The notes: generated from the sequence alone by a model not told the origin. A stretch of 64,000 nucleotides of DNA from Schistosoma haematobium (GCF_000699445.3 NC_067196.1:84124364-84188363), one strand, 5' to 3'; counted from the first letter of the stretch, positions 40,925-53,314 are shown. Numbers and translations: made by a program.

Positions 40925-42240
40925 GGGGCTTGAAAGAATGAATTTTTCAACATTTCATGCTCTTGGAAATTTAGTGAAACTGACATTATTATACGATAGC
41001 AATAAACCAATTCTCACAAATAATGAAATGTTAGACTAATTCAACTCTTTATGATCACTAGTAACCAGTATTGATGTATGAATAGTGGATTTTGCAGCCG
41101 GAAGTTACTGCAACTCAATCTGTTTGTTTCGACTTTTTTCTTTATTCTGACTCTAAACGAATATATCTTCTGTTAGAGTGTCCTTATTTATCATACACTC
41201 TGGACTAAACAATCATATGTGTGTTACTTCTAGTGTGGGTATGCCGGGATTAGGAACGTGTTGGTGTCATCTTTCTATTATTCTATTACATTTCTCTATA
41301 ATTTGTCGGTTCTGTCTAGACAGTTTATGTATGTAGTGGCTGTTTAATTGAAGCTCATTCTGCTGTTGATTGCGGACGATGATTACTTCATAATAAAAAA
41401 GCATTTCGCTACTCATTTAGGCATAAGGAAGAAAACAGAAATTTTTAAGTCATCACTTTGATTTATTTTTATCTCAGTTATTCATACTTTAAAAAATTTC
41501 CTAAATTTGCTTTAACTTATTATTACAGGGATCTTTGATTGGCGGCGGTACCAATTAAAGTAAAAGCATGCTATATTAGCATATTTGAAATTAACAGTTT
41601 TTTTCAATATGATAGTCAAATATTTTGAACCTAGTATAGTGTAAAGTTGATGGCACAATATTTTTTTGAGTCCCAAAGACTTCAAAGAACTACTGAAGTA
41701 CATAGTTGTGATGCAACCGCATACTTATAGAGGAATCCACAAGGATATTAACCAAGGGGACGTCACTTGTTGACTATTAAGTAGATAAATACTCAGTATA
41801 AAAGCAAAGCTAATCGAAAAATCTGTAAAGTGGATTTCGAGAAAGTGATATGTGTAATCCATTTTGATACATCTATTTAGTTCCTGAATATGTTCTTTTC
41901 AGTGCAACATATCGTCTAGACTTATTCCTGTGAACTGTTTCATCACTTTTTGAAGATGGATCTTAGAAACGCCAAGCATTTTAGGAGTGTTGTTATTTAG
42001 GAAAAGATAACGACGTCCGATTACATATCGCCAGCTTGTTAAATAAGATTATCTATTAAGTAAATTCATGTTGCAATGTAACCTGAATTATCTTACGAAA
42101 AAATTGTTTCAGACGTCGGGTAAGTCAACACAATAAGATGTTAACTTAAAAATAATGAAAAGTTACAGGCTAATGCCTTTCATTAATGTAACATGTGTGA
42201 GAAATATACCACCTAACCAATTTTTGTATTAGACAACTTA
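40925..42240. other. Intergenic, nothing recognised
   Basis: AT-rich, no structure seen. Confidence 0.4.
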
Positions 42241-42413
42241 AAACAGTCTTATGTTATTGAATAAGAAAAAGAGAATTCAGCGAAGAAAATTTTCTTTTCG
42301 ACGAAATCATTTACTTAAGCTGTACATTCGTATATATAGTTATATGGAAAATGTATGTCTATAGAAGGATAGAAAGGGTTGTATCACAAAAAAATGGATT
42401 CGAGTGAGTTGCA

Positions 42414-43112
42414 ATGGGCTCTCCATTGGGTCCTCTCCTGGCTGATTGTTTTATGGCGAACCTAGAAAACTCGGTACTTCGACCAATAATTGAAAGATTT
42501 CATTTATATAAAAGATATATGGATGACACTTTCATTATTTGCGAAGAAGACAGTGACCTCAATGATATTTTGAATATTTTCAATAACTGTCACCCATCAA
42601 TCCAATTCACCTTAGAAGCAGAGACAAACAACGAATTTCATTTTCTTGATATCCATTTAAAAAGAATGCCTGACGGTTTATTACAGAGATCGATATACAG
42701 AAAACCCACTTGGAATGGACAATACACGAACTTCCACAGTTGGGTTCCATTAATTAGAAAAAGGAACTTAATTCATTCTTTATCCTCAAGGATCAGGCGA
42801 ATTTGTTCCAACGACACAATAGATGGGGAACTATTTTATCTTCGACAGACCCTCATCAAAAACGGTTATCCACCGAGATTCATCGATAGAAACTTGGTAC
42901 CTAGACCCCATGATAAAGCATTGACAGTAGAGAAAAAAACTCTATTTATGAATATGGAATTTAAGGGAGATACAGCTGCTGAAATCCTAAATAAACGGAT
43001 TTCGAAATCAATGAATAAAACATTCCACGCAGCTAAACTTCGAATCATCTTCTCTAGCCGACCTACCATTCTGGGGTGTGTAAAGGACAAACTTTCGCTT
43101 TGGGCCACTTAA
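42414..43112 (+). pseudogene. Penelope-like reverse transcriptase, C-terminal two thirds
   Basis: Opens at VAMGSPLGPLLAD (RT motif before the catalytic loop), with the YMDD catalytic box about 35 residues in, FHFLDIHLKR and SIYRKPTWNGQYTNFHSW, all typical of Penelope RT. Fingers and first catalytic Asp are lost by truncation. It ends in TAA at 43110-43112, yet the same frame goes straight on at 43113, so the stop is a single nonsense mutation inside one ORF. Confidence 0.92.
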
Positions 43113-43451
43113 ATGTGTATCTATAAATTTACTTGCTCATGTGGGGCATGTTACATAGGCCGCACAAAGCGATCATTATCCAAACGCATCTCGGAACATT
43201 ATCCGGCTTGGCTTTTGAAAGGGGAGCGAAAAACAATCACGAGTTCTATACAGGAGCACTTAATCAACTGTGGACATATCGCTCCAAAAGACTCTTCGTT
43301 TAAAATAGTTTACAGAGTCAAAGGAACTGGATCGAAGGGGGTTCGAATCAATATTTTATGCACCGCAGAGGCATTGGCAATCCACAAACTAAAGCCTGAA
43401 CTTTGCGTGCAGAAACGATTTGTCCAGCCTCTTATCCTTCCTTGGCCTTAA
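43113..43451 (+). pseudogene. Penelope-like GIY-YIG endonuclease domain
   Basis: In-frame continuation of the RT. Encodes IYKFTCSCGACYIGRTKRSLSKR, where C-x-C-x4-YIGRT is the Penelope form of the GIY-YIG nuclease with its CCHH-type zinc site (CSCGAC upstream, EHLINCGH downstream). The domain is complete and ends at 43449-43451. It would nick target DNA in the intact element. Confidence 0.9.
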
Positions 43452-43899
43452 TGGGTATGTTGCTAGGTTGTTTTTTTTTTCTTTCCTAATGCACTTTTAT
43501 TATTATCCATATTTTTAAATTACTATTTTGCACTTTAAACTTTAATCATTTATTATTATTACCTTTTACAAGTTTTCTTGATTATCATTCAGTTTATTAT
43601 TATGACCTTTGTTGTTTTGTCGTTTTTCTTCATATCTGTCAATCTGTCAATTGGACTATTATCTGACCCTTAAATTTTGTTCTTCCTTACCCCTTGATTA
43701 GTACGTTAACCTCATTTGTTATTTATTGTCGAATCCATTTTTTTGTGATACAACCCTTTCTATCCTTCTATAGACATACATTTTCCATATAACTATATAT
43801 ACGAATGTACAGCTTAAGTAAATGATTTCGTCGAAAAGAAAATTTTCTTCGCTGAATTCTCTTTTTCTTATTCAATGACACTATAAGTCTTATGTTACA

Positions 43900-44390
43900 T
43901 ATCTATTCCCTACATTTAATATTACTATCTGTATCAAACTGATCATACCTGTAAACTGGCATCGATGCTGTAATTGTTATTTTCAAAATATGCTATTATT
44001 ACAAACCAATCAGAAAGAGAGAGGAGGAGGGAGGAAAGGAGGTGACCGTATCATATCCTATTATTTCGTGATACAATCAATTGAACATTGAATAGTTGAG
44101 TTCATATTAAAAGTGGAGTAAAATTAGATATCCATGATAAAGCCAAGTCATAATTTTACAGAATTATAAATATGAAATATAAAGAAATAAGTTGTATATT
44201 ATATGTTTATAAAATTTGTCATATGTATTTTTGACAATGTAACTGTTGTATAAAATGAAAGACTGATCATCAGGATAGAGAGACATGTATTATTGAACAA
44301 ATTAAGAAAACAATATCTCATGAATGACATCACTAGTACACATATACATGTTAAATTGAACTGCAAACAACATAAAAAGTTGGTAGTAAC
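43900..44390. other. Intergenic, nothing recognised
   Basis: Purine tract at 44013-44042 (GAGAGGAGGAGGGAGGAAAGGAGG); otherwise blank. Confidence 0.4.
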
Positions 44391-44394
44391 ATGA

Positions 44395-45075
44395 TTCTTC
44401 AATACAACACAGCATGCAACAATCGAATCACAATTGACAGAGAAGATTTGGAAGATGTGAAAAATTTTACATATTTGGGCAGTATCATTGATGAACACAC
44501 TAGACCTGATGCAGATGTGAAGGCGCGGATCGACAAAGCATGAGTAGCATATTTACAACTGAAGAATATCTGCAATTTAAAACAACTGTCAACCAACACC
44601 AAGATTAGGGATCTCAATACAAATGTCAAGACAGTTCTACTGTATGGAGTGGAAACGTGGAGGATTACGAAAGCCATGATCCAGAAGATACAAGTGCTTA
44701 TTAACGGCTCTCTACGCAAAGTAATTCGGTTCCGTTGGCTAGACACTATTAGCAACAACCTACTGTTGGAGAGAACAAACCAGATCCCAGCGGATGAAGA
44801 AATCAGGAAGAAGCGCTGGAAGTGGATAGGACGCACATTGAGGAAAGCACCCAACTGCGTCACAAGGCGAGCCCTCATATGGGATCCAGAAGGCCAAAGG
44901 AGAAGAGGAAGACCAAATAACACATAACGTCGAGAAATGGAGTTAGATATGAGAAAAATGAACAAAAATTGGATAGAACTAGAAAAGCAGGCCCAGGACA
45001 GAGTGTGTTGGAGAATGCTGGTCGGTGGCCTATACTACATTAGGAGTAACAGTAGTAAGTAAAAGTAAGTAAACA
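44395..45075 (+). mobile_element. RTE-1 3' part, broken
   Basis: Encodes [87 protein letters not shown] with two internal stops. Ends AGTAAGTAAAAGTAAGTAAA. Starts at the same ORF region as the copy at 690. Confidence 0.87.
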
Positions 45076-45079
45076 TGAT

Positions 45080-45675
45080 TTGTTGTAAAATATCACAGCT
45101 GTACATTTTTATCCACAGATAGTAGATATAGTTTTCTGTTGAACGTCCATTGTTGTTCTAACGATCTAGTACATTCAGAAAGTTGAACTTAATAATTTTC
45201 ATCATCAGTTTCTAGACATTCACCTCAATGATGAATAGTACCATCCTGTAGTGATAGGCAATCAACCAGTGTATTTTAAAACAGTTAAACGATAGAAAAC
45301 TATTCAATTAAAAGAGAAATATTAGGAAATATTGATATAAATAGTAACAGGAAACAAAAAACTTTTTCATAATGAGCAAATTATATTCATAAATCATAAA
45401 GCTACTAATTGGGAAGTTCTGAAAAAATAATTCTGAACAAATTAATTAATCAGAAAACAGTAATAAGCTCTGTTATCCTGTTCATATTTTCTTACAAATC
45501 AAATCTATCAATTCATCTTTCACAGTGATCATTCAAGCTAATTGAATCGATATATTTTCTTAATTAACATCCTATCCATATTAAATCGTATCTCCCATAG
45601 ATTAATGTTACTCATTTTGTATTTATTCAACTTTTTATTCAAATCCAACCTCTTTAGTTGAAGAGTAAAGGTAAT
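45080..45675. other. Intergenic, nothing recognised
   Basis: AT-rich, no structure seen. Confidence 0.4.
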
Positions 45676-45679
45676 TAGA

Positions 45680-46165
45680 TTACCCCCAAATACCTTGGTA
45701 CGGTCGAGGGTAGGGAGAGTTTGCACTACTTCTCAAAATGCCCTCAAATAGCCACACATATACAATCACTGTCAGGGAAGTCTTTCTCGCGTCGAGAGTT
45801 TAGTTTACGAAATTGGGAGTACGAAAAGCAAATATCCATCTCTTTTACCAGATTGGTGGATATAAACGACATAAAGGATTCTACTATTATTTTCACAGAT
45901 TTCCTGCATGATTTGTCATCTTTCACAGAAAACACCTTTGTTCAGTATGCGGATGATCTCACTGTATGTATGAAGATTTCTACCACTTTACATCACCCTG
46001 AAATAAATGCGTTTTTATTTCACATTGAACGATGGTCTATTGGTGATGGTTTCACAATCAATCCTTATAAATGCCAAACTGTTGACTTCAGTCTGAGACA
46101 TAAAAAGAACTCAAACAACCTGTTGGAATCCGTGAAGTTTGCACTATTGGAGATGCTGGAATAAA
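45680..46165 (+). mobile_element. CR1-like RT fragment behind a GC-rich repeat module
   Basis: 45690-45846 is a copy of the module at 39395. From about 45870 one open frame encodes DFLHDLSSFTENTFVQYADDLTVCM, then HIERWSIGDGFTINPYKCQTV, the palm of a CR1/Jockey-type RT with an intact YADD box. It stops at 46164. No fingers, endonuclease or 3' end are present. Confidence 0.75.
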
Positions 46166-46200
46166 AAAAGTCAAAAAATTATTTATTTTGGTGAAAGTTT

Positions 46201-46203
46201 CTC

Positions 46204-46262
<59 letters not shown>
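46201..46262. repeat. (CT)n(AT)n compound microsatellite
   Basis: About 10 CT units run directly into about 19 AT units. Confidence 0.95.
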
Positions 46263-46265
<3 letters not shown>

Positions 46266-46524
46266 TGTCTTAATTAAAATGGACTCAGTATATTAACAAT
46301 TGGTCAATATATGAGTAGTGACCAGTGTCGTGCATGACTTATTTTTGATCGAATTCTATCAAACAAGCTGCAATGTGAGCACTAATATAAGTGATTTTAC
46401 CTCGTACGCATTACAATGAGATACAAGTGGTGAGTTGTATCGCTCAATGGTAATGTCACTGACTATGAAGTTGGATGACACGGGAACGAATCCTCTAGGG
46501 AGAATCAATCCCTTCAAGATTACT

Positions 46525-46850
46525 TTTATTATTATTATTAATGGCTTTATTCAGTATTATGTATTTAGTAAAATATAGATTTTTGAACACAAAGTATTTC
46601 AAAAAGTTTCTTTTGCAAACTGAAAAGTGGAAAAAGCGATAACTTTTTATATTTTTACACAAATGAAGTAAATACACTATGCGGAATCAAATGTATTGTT
46701 TAGAATCTGCACAACTTTTAATTAGAAACATGTTTAAGAATTCAAGTTGTTGACAAGGTCAAGTTTAACATCTTGTTCATCACATAGTATATATACTAGA
46801 TAGGGTATGGTAGGTCTTTCTTTACGTGCATACAAAGATAATGTGAATCA
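46525..46850 (-). mobile_element. Non-LTR retrotransposon 3' end (GATAAT-tail family)
   Basis: ATTATTATTATTAATGGCTTTATTCAGTATTA at the left edge is the reversed tail; the body is colinear with 21405-21720. Confidence 0.55.
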
Positions 46851-46854
46851 AATA

Positions 46855-47425
46855 ACGTTGGTATTATAATGATAAATGAGTGGATAAATGAGAACTTAAA
46901 TAATTAAACAGGATTTTACTCATATAAAAAAGGTTTCTTAATAAATCAATAATTATAATAAAAATGACACTGGATACAGAAAATGAATATCAGAAACACT
47001 TACTGTTTCATAAATGAACTCACGATAACCATTGGAACTACAACTATGAAATAAACTTATACAGCTTCAATGAATATCAGAATCATAACAGTAATTATCT
47101 CGTCTAATATCATTATTAGTAGTGGTAGTAACCAGAACTACTGTAGAAAAGTATATAAATTGTTTATGAAATCGTAAGCGGAAAATCAGTATGCAGAAAC
47201 AAAACAGTAATTATTGATCTCATGTAAATGGATGCTTAATGCATAGTTTACAATTGCATGATTCTATTCTCTGAATAACAAACTAGTGTCTGAATGAAGT
47301 TAAAATGAAAAAAAGGATTAGTATCATCAACAGCTGATTAAACCTCCAATATACATAATATATTTGTATTGGTTGTTTGAATGTTTCAATTGATAGTTAG
47401 GACCGATACTAAAACAGGTGAAACA
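46855..47425. other. Intergenic, nothing recognised
   Basis: AT-rich, no structure seen. Confidence 0.4.
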
Positions 47426-47429
47426 CTGG

Positions 47430-48205
47430 GTTTCTTGAGATTCCTTGCAACTTACTGAAGCACGTCGGTCTACTCCTCTCGACCGCGAAGGTGATCAAAA
47501 ACAAAGGTTGTTATTTGATGAAATTGTGCATAGCTTGAGTAAGGAACAAGATACCTGGTGTTCGGAGCGTGCCAACGAGTTGGAAGCAGAAGCTGCTTCT
47601 GATTACCGCCAGAAGAACCTACAGCTCACCCGAGTCACTGACAGCAAGAACTCTGGTGTTAGTGAAACAATCTGCGACTGTAATAGAGTGCCAATCAACA
47701 ACATCCACCAACGTCTAGGATGATGGGAAGAGTTGTTCAACGATCTGTTTGACTGTGCTGCCTCCCCAGCTATATCGGTCATATTGTACTGATCTCCATG
47801 GCCCGTGACGACTGCTTCACCTAGGAAAGCGGAAGTTGGCAAGGATCTCTGGTTCCTGAAGCGCCGAAGACGACCAGGCCCAGATGACTTAATTCCTGCC
47901 CTATCCAAAGATGGTGATGACCTTCTGGTTGAAGAACTGACTGAGATACTGACAAATGTCCAACAATTAAAGTATTTCAACATTGTCAGTAGGGTTGATA
48001 GTTGTTCTTATCTTTAAATAGAGTTCACAATGTTTCTGCAACAAGTGTTATTAGATAAGTCTAATTCCAATTGCGTCCAAACTATTGGCTTCTGTCTTAC
48101 TTCGCAAATTGTTCAAAACCATGAAAAGACTGACTCGCAAGATACAGGTTGGTTTCCGTCCTGTCAGACGATATATTGATCGTATATTCACCCTGCACTA
48201 AGATA
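47430..48205 (+). mobile_element. RTE-2, N-terminal RT region, broken
   Basis: Encodes SKEQDTWCSERANELEAEAA, NSGVSETICD, then in another frame KRRRRPGPDDLIPALSKDGDDLLVEELTEIL (start of the RT domain) and later TGWFPSC, a relic of QAGFRPGR. Several stops and frameshifts. Likely the same family as 56380-57020. Confidence 0.75.
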
Positions 48206-48209
48206 GATA

Positions 48210-48820
48210 GATAACCTTAGATAACCGTAATACTTATTATAAGTCAAACATTTTAATAATATTGGTTTGTTATTTTTATTATTATTTTATTTGAACACAT
48301 AAATATTGGTACAAGAGAGCGCAAATATATATGCGCCACACAAAACAATGAGAATTCGAAGAGAAATAGAAAAAAAAGAGAACAATAACGAAGAGATTGG
48401 TGTAAGGTAGTGTGGTAGTAATGAGGGACGCAAAGGTACAATCGTATAGTGAAAGCCAGAGTTTGTTATTTTACCTGTCAACATAATTAGATTACTTGAA
48501 TTTGCTGTTTAACAGATAGAGATAAATATCAAGTATCCATAGTCCCTAAATAACAAAATGGAACTCGTAAATGATTATCAGATACTGAAAATGAGTACAA
48601 ATTTATCACAGAGCAATATCATTGTCTTCTATTTGGTATATGAATAAAGTTTCAATTGATTTAACATTATTTTATTTCCAAATGTATCTAACAGACGATA
48701 TGATTATGTTCATCAGGTTCAGAACACTATTACGATCGATAAATAGTTACATTTCAGTAATTATCTATTAATATTTTATCAAACTTAACACAATTTGCAA
48801 ATACACAAAGCTGATCAGAG
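48210..48820. other. Intergenic, nothing recognised
   Basis: AT-rich, no structure seen. Confidence 0.4.
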
Positions 48821-48834
48821 TATCTAATTGAATA

Positions 48835-49170
48835 TTTTGGTGGAGTTTTGTTCTCTGAGCTGGATGGTTTGGTCGTGCAGCTTTCATCGTTCTTCTGAAC
48901 GACATCATCAGCACAAACTTCAGATAGAAGTGAAGTGTTCGAATTTCTCCATATGTGTTTCACAGCTTGTTCTGTGCACATCGATGTTGATTGGTTCTTA
49001 TTGACCTTAAGCTGTGAACTGCATGTGGAGAAATTCGAACACTTCACTTCTATCTGAAGTTTGTGCTGATGATGTCGTTCAGAAGAACGATGAAAGCTGC
49101 ACGACCAAACCATCCAGCTCAAAGAACAAAACTCCACCAAAATTATCCACCTGAGCTACAAATCTTCTCC
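48835..49170 (+). mobile_element. Foldback element with long hairpin
   Basis: Flanked by ATCTAATTGAATA at 48822-48834 and 49171-49183. Arms 48835-48968 and 49009-49142 are inverted repeats with only a few mismatches over 134 bases and a loop of about 40 bases. A tail of about 28 bases (ATTATCCACCTGAGCTACAA ...) follows the right arm. No reading frame, LTR or pol III box. The RNA would be almost entirely double-stranded. Confidence 0.85.
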
Positions 49171-49189
49171 ATCTAATTGAATAATTGTG

Positions 49190-49695
49190 TTGTATTCTTA
49201 AATAATAAATGAAATGAACAAGTGATTGTAGAACCGAATGAATATTTAAAAAGTTTCTATGCAATGATATAAACAATATTAAAATGTCAATTGACGTCTG
49301 TAGATTAGATTAAATTCAGATCAGTACTAAAATGTAATAGACATCTGATCAGAAACACATACACACATTTATGTATACATACAGAAATAGGATTTCGTTT
49401 ACTCTCTACAATTTTCCCCTTTACAACTTATCTAAAACTAGATAGACACATTTAATGAAATTGTATAGTAGTATATAAGTAACTTATGTAGACGACGAAT
49501 AGAAAACAAATGTCATTTTAAAATATTGCGAATTTTTTGTTTGTTATTTGATTGACAAATAACTACTGAATTACAAAATAAGTAAATCAAATTTTCGTAA
49601 GATTATGTAATACTGAATCTTTTGTTTTCTAAAACATCTCTGCTTTATATAAAAATGATTTTTGTTACTTTTTAAAACGAAGAGACTGTAAGTTA
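49190..49695. other. Intergenic, nothing recognised
   Basis: AT-rich, no structure seen. Confidence 0.4.
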
Positions 49696-49699
49696 GGAA

Positions 49700-49925
49700 T
49701 AGTCAGTTTGGATTCCGGCTCAATGGTCCAGTAGGTTAAGTGTTCGCGCACAAGACCGAAGGCCCTGGGTTCGAATCCCTCGAGCGGGATCGTGGATGCG
49801 CACTGCTGAGGAGTCCCACAATAGGACGGAACGGCCATCCAGTGCTTCCAGGTTTCCAAAGGTGGTCTAAAATCAATCGGTTCATGATCTCAATTAAAAA
49901 CTTTATAATCTTCACAGCCCCTATA
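49700..49925 (+). mobile_element. Hammerhead SINE family B, almost complete monomer 3' half
   Basis: A box CTCAATGGTCCAGTAGGTTAAG, B box GGGTTCGAATCCC, ribozyme at 49799-49845, then the 3' end (TTCATGATCTCAA ... TCTTCACAGCCCC). The ribozyme has perfect stem I and stem II, but GAAA reads GGAA and stem III has one mismatch, so activity is doubtful. Confidence 0.85.
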
Positions 49926-50279
49926 CTAATAGTCAGTTTGTGTTGTTTAACAAATGGATACTGAATAATTGCAGTTCTGAATACAAAGCAACGGAAAATA
50001 ACAAACCGTTAATAATATATCGATAACTATTGGACACGATAGTGAATACCTGAACCAAATAACTTGGTGGATGGATGTGTTGTAAATCGAGACGATAACC
50101 ACTGGGTCCAAGTTTTAATGTGAATATTATAACAGTGGTATATACTTATCGCGTTGACGAGTTCAAAAATAGGGCGGAGAAAATATCCGTTAGCTCGCTG
50201 CGAATTATATGTCAACTATACCATTAACAAATGGTTGTTGAATTAAAAATAGACTAGTCTACCTGTTTATTCTTTTATC

Positions 50280-50770
50280 CATTCATTCATTTATTTATTG
50301 TGATTGTATCATGTCCTAAGCCCCGTCAATTATCATGTGACTAAAACACTACTTCGATCACCGACTTACATGATCTTGACACTATGCAAAACGAGCATCC
50401 TAGAGTCAACTTTGAATCCTTATTGGTTCCTTTTGTTTCACCCTGCTCATTGAGTCCAGAACCCAATCCCAGCTTTCACTGAATGAATCATGTATTTCAG
50501 ACATACGTAGTTTATAAACAAGCAAATCAAACCGCATCATACCACAAAATGGAAAATAACAATTATATATGATCAAGCCAAAATTGGCTGTGAGTGTGAG
50601 AGACCATAACTATTAGATTGGGGATAACTTAAGAATAGTAAATAGTATAATGGTATTAAATAGATCACATGAAAGCTTATAATACGATGTATAAATATAA
50701 TCTAGTTACTTGATAGTTATGCGGTAAGAATATATGTATAATAACAAACCATTAATAGTCCTCCGAAGAT
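50280..50770 (+). repeat. Dispersed repeat, possible solo LTR
   Basis: Second copy of the repeat at 36650-37220, same orientation. No coding sequence. Confidence 0.4.
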
Positions 50771-50774
50771 ACCC

Positions 50775-52260
50775 ATAAGTTAATCTTCTTCGGATACAGC
50801 ACAATATATAGGATGAAACACAAATGTATCGATTTAAGTGGCCAACTTTCTATTAGAGAGATTTGTCCCCATAAAACCGTTCACATTATCTACCATTTCG
50901 TTATTTAGTTAGATTTGTACTGATCTCAAGCTAGAGATTGTTAAATCTGGAAGCAGTAATAAATGCTTTTTTGTTTGTTGTTTTAATCACAAAAGCATTT
51001 CACATATACTTAAATCATATTGCGCGAATTAGAACAATGTCAAAGACTTGACTAGGTGGGTTATATCAATTCTGAACTATAAAAACTATTCTAAACAACT
51101 ATAGGCTGCCATCACCCAGTGGGTCTCGGCTAGGTTGGATAAAATATCCTATACAGTTCCGGAAATTAAAACCCTATCCTACAGATGGAACCCATATTTT
51201 TATCTTGACGGAACTAGCATTTGTCAAACTTACTACTACAACTTAGGTCAACTACATCTGCACCTTTAGCTTATGCAAAAATAGAGAGTATTAGAACGAA
51301 CGGTCGTCTCTGATATTTTCCTCATTAAGCCCTGCAGTTAAAAATCTAGGGCGTCAGTCAGTATCAACGTAGAACTTCGTACGTACGTACATCAATTCGA
51401 GTTGCCATACCACATTAGCACAGAGATGCAATTGTCGACTCAAATCCCGTAGTGGTAAAGGTAGTAAAAATCCAGGACGACTACTTTTCGTTATAAAGCA
51501 AAATTCTGAAGTTAAAATTATCCCTGTTACGATTTGACAATGGTGAATGTCACCTCGATCAAGTCATAAATAGTACGGATTATCGACAAGAAACTAATAT
51601 TACCGATATTATTTAGAAAACGTTATACATAAAGGTTAAATATAATTATATGTCTTAATTAAGATGATGAGTTCTCATAAATGAGATAAGATTGTATACA
51701 AAATCAATTTGACGCAAAATAAGAATTGTTGTGTCGCAGTTGCCATCACAGTAATAATATTTCTTATAATGATGACATAAAAAAATATTACTGTTAATAT
51801 TATTAAGAGCAACGTGTAAAATAAGAAAGATGGATGTATGATTAACATTAATAAACGTCTTGGAAATGAGTGTAAATCAAAATGAAAAGGGATGGACACA
51901 ATTGCAACTAAGAATGAAACGATTTTAATTTGTGGCAAGGTAAACAAGAAGGATGTATTTATTGCCTTTGTATACATAAGATAGGTTTCTTTGAAGTGAT
52001 TTCTATTGCTTCAGCTATAAATAATAAGCGTTATCTTGGGTCCTTTGGTAAACAATCAGGATATCGATATACAACTGTGAAGGCATGTTCGATTTTTATA
52101 TTATGACCATAGTCAATTAAGTGGCAAAGAATGAAACTACTGAAATTTCATATTGCGACTTAATAAACATACCAGTACGAGCTCACAAGTGTGTAAGGAT
52201 AAGGACTTTTGAGTACAGCCGGCAGCAGTCAATAAATTGATTAACACATATAGATGATTT
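50775..52260. other. Intergenic, nothing recognised
   Basis: Mostly AT-rich. 51100-51480 is less AT-rich and may be an old repeat; a GTAC run sits at 51380-51392. Confidence 0.4.
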
Positions 52261-52265
52261 TAATA

Positions 52266-52695
52266 GTTGAGATCACGTATCAACTGAAGATAGAACACCA
52301 TGGAAAGTCTGGAAGCACTGGATGATTGTTTCGCCCTATTATGAGACTCCGGCAGTGCGCACTCACGATCCCGCCTCACAAGATTCGAACTCAGGACCTA
52401 TCAGTCTCGCGCGCGAGCGCTTAACCACTAGACTACTAAGCCAGCATCCAATGGTGTTAATGCCTAACTTCAACTAATCCACGAAATTGAATGACACAGT
52501 CACTATTGTCTTCAGTGATTCACTATCTCACAACAGACCCGGTTGAACTCCACCTGTCACTGGGGAACCGCGGATGCGCACTGCTGAGGAGTCCCATAAT
52601 AGGACGAAACGGCCGTTCAGTGCATTCAGGTGTTCCATGGTAGTTTATCTTTAATTGACTCATGATCTCAACTGTTAGAATTACTATAATATCCA
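52266..52695 (-). mobile_element. Hammerhead SINE family B with inverted arms
   Basis: Same layout as 9908-10355: minus-strand 3' end and ribozyme relic (core CCGGA), tRNA-like part with B box GAGTTCGAATCTT and A box GTCTAGTGGTTAAG, 5' region to GTTGAACTCCAC, then a plus-strand arm with ribozyme and 3' end. The switch point lies in the same place as in the 9.9-kb copy. Confidence 0.82.
52576..52623 (+). ncRNA. Hammerhead ribozyme, family B, near-complete
   Basis: Stem I GCACTG/CAGTGC, core CTGAGGA 52584-52590, stem II GTCC/GGAC, GAAA and stem III ACG-GC-CGT all intact. The cleavage triplet is GTT instead of GTC, which usually lowers but does not abolish activity. Confidence 0.78.
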
Positions 52696-52789
52696 CAAAG
52701 ACCCTTCTGACATACAGATGACCTCATAATGAGTACATTATCCCGATTTGCTGCGTTAGTATTTGCTTGTTCGACAAATTTACGTATCT

Positions 52790-53310
52790 GCTATTTTGAC
52801 TTGGTGGTCAGGCTTGCTTATCGTGATGACTCAACCGAGCTCTGTCGGCTGTAACACATCTTCACTTAGATCCTTCCATCAAAAGCAGGTCGATTAGAGA
52901 ACCGTAAAACTGAAATCAACAACTTAAGGCCCAAAGGAAAAATCATACTGTTGACTGTAGAGTGGTGTGAGAACAGTAAGTTGTTTTCCACAAACAACCA
53001 GCATCTTGAGCGATGATGCTTTCTCTCCACGGAGGAAAAGGGCCTAAAAGTATCCACCAAAAATCTTCACACTTCACATTAACTCACAGAATTGTCTCAG
53101 GAGATAAAGCCTCTCGAAATGCGGAACTAACAAATCGAAAACATTCCACCAGTTGTCTCAGGGGCTCTGTGGTCACATTCCCATGTCACTAGGACCACCA
53201 TGAATTCGGATTTTTTCAGGTCCTTCAAAAAGAAATATCTTTCAACGGTGTGGACATTTGAGAAGTGACAACCGCTCTCATACTTCTAATAGCACTCAAG
53301 ATCATCTTGT
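52790..53310. repeat. Dispersed repeat, copy of 35515-36110 inverted
   Basis: Reverse complement follows 35515-36055. See that entry. Confidence 0.6.
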
Positions 53311-53314
53311 TAAT

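Larger units (their letters stand above)
42257..43875 (+). mobile_element. Penelope-like element, 5'-truncated, inverted terminal repeats
   Basis: Flanked by AGTCTTATGTTA at 42245-42256 and 43886-43897 (target duplication; ten extra bases at the right). Both ends are 146-base inverted repeats (42257-42402 and 43730-43875), nearly identical. The left one joins directly to the RT coding sequence. The coding part has RT plus GIY-YIG endonuclease, the defining pair of Penelope-like elements. The RT N-terminal part is missing and one stop interrupts the frame. Confidence 0.93.

Noticed and set aside
42257..42402. Hammerhead ribozyme in the Penelope terminal repeat, as known for some Penelope-like elements
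   Set aside because: I searched both strands and found GACGAAAT and CAGCGAAG pieces but no CTGANGA core with a matching stem II.
48880..49130. Hammerhead-like core in the foldback element (CTGATGA at the right arm, hairpin TCGTTC/GAACGA, then GAAA, and AGCTG/CAGCT after it)
   Set aside because: There is an extra T between CTGATGA and the hairpin, stem I hardly pairs, and the 34.3-kb copy has GAAC and no matching stem III. Looks like coincidence, though a fold and cleavage test would settle it.
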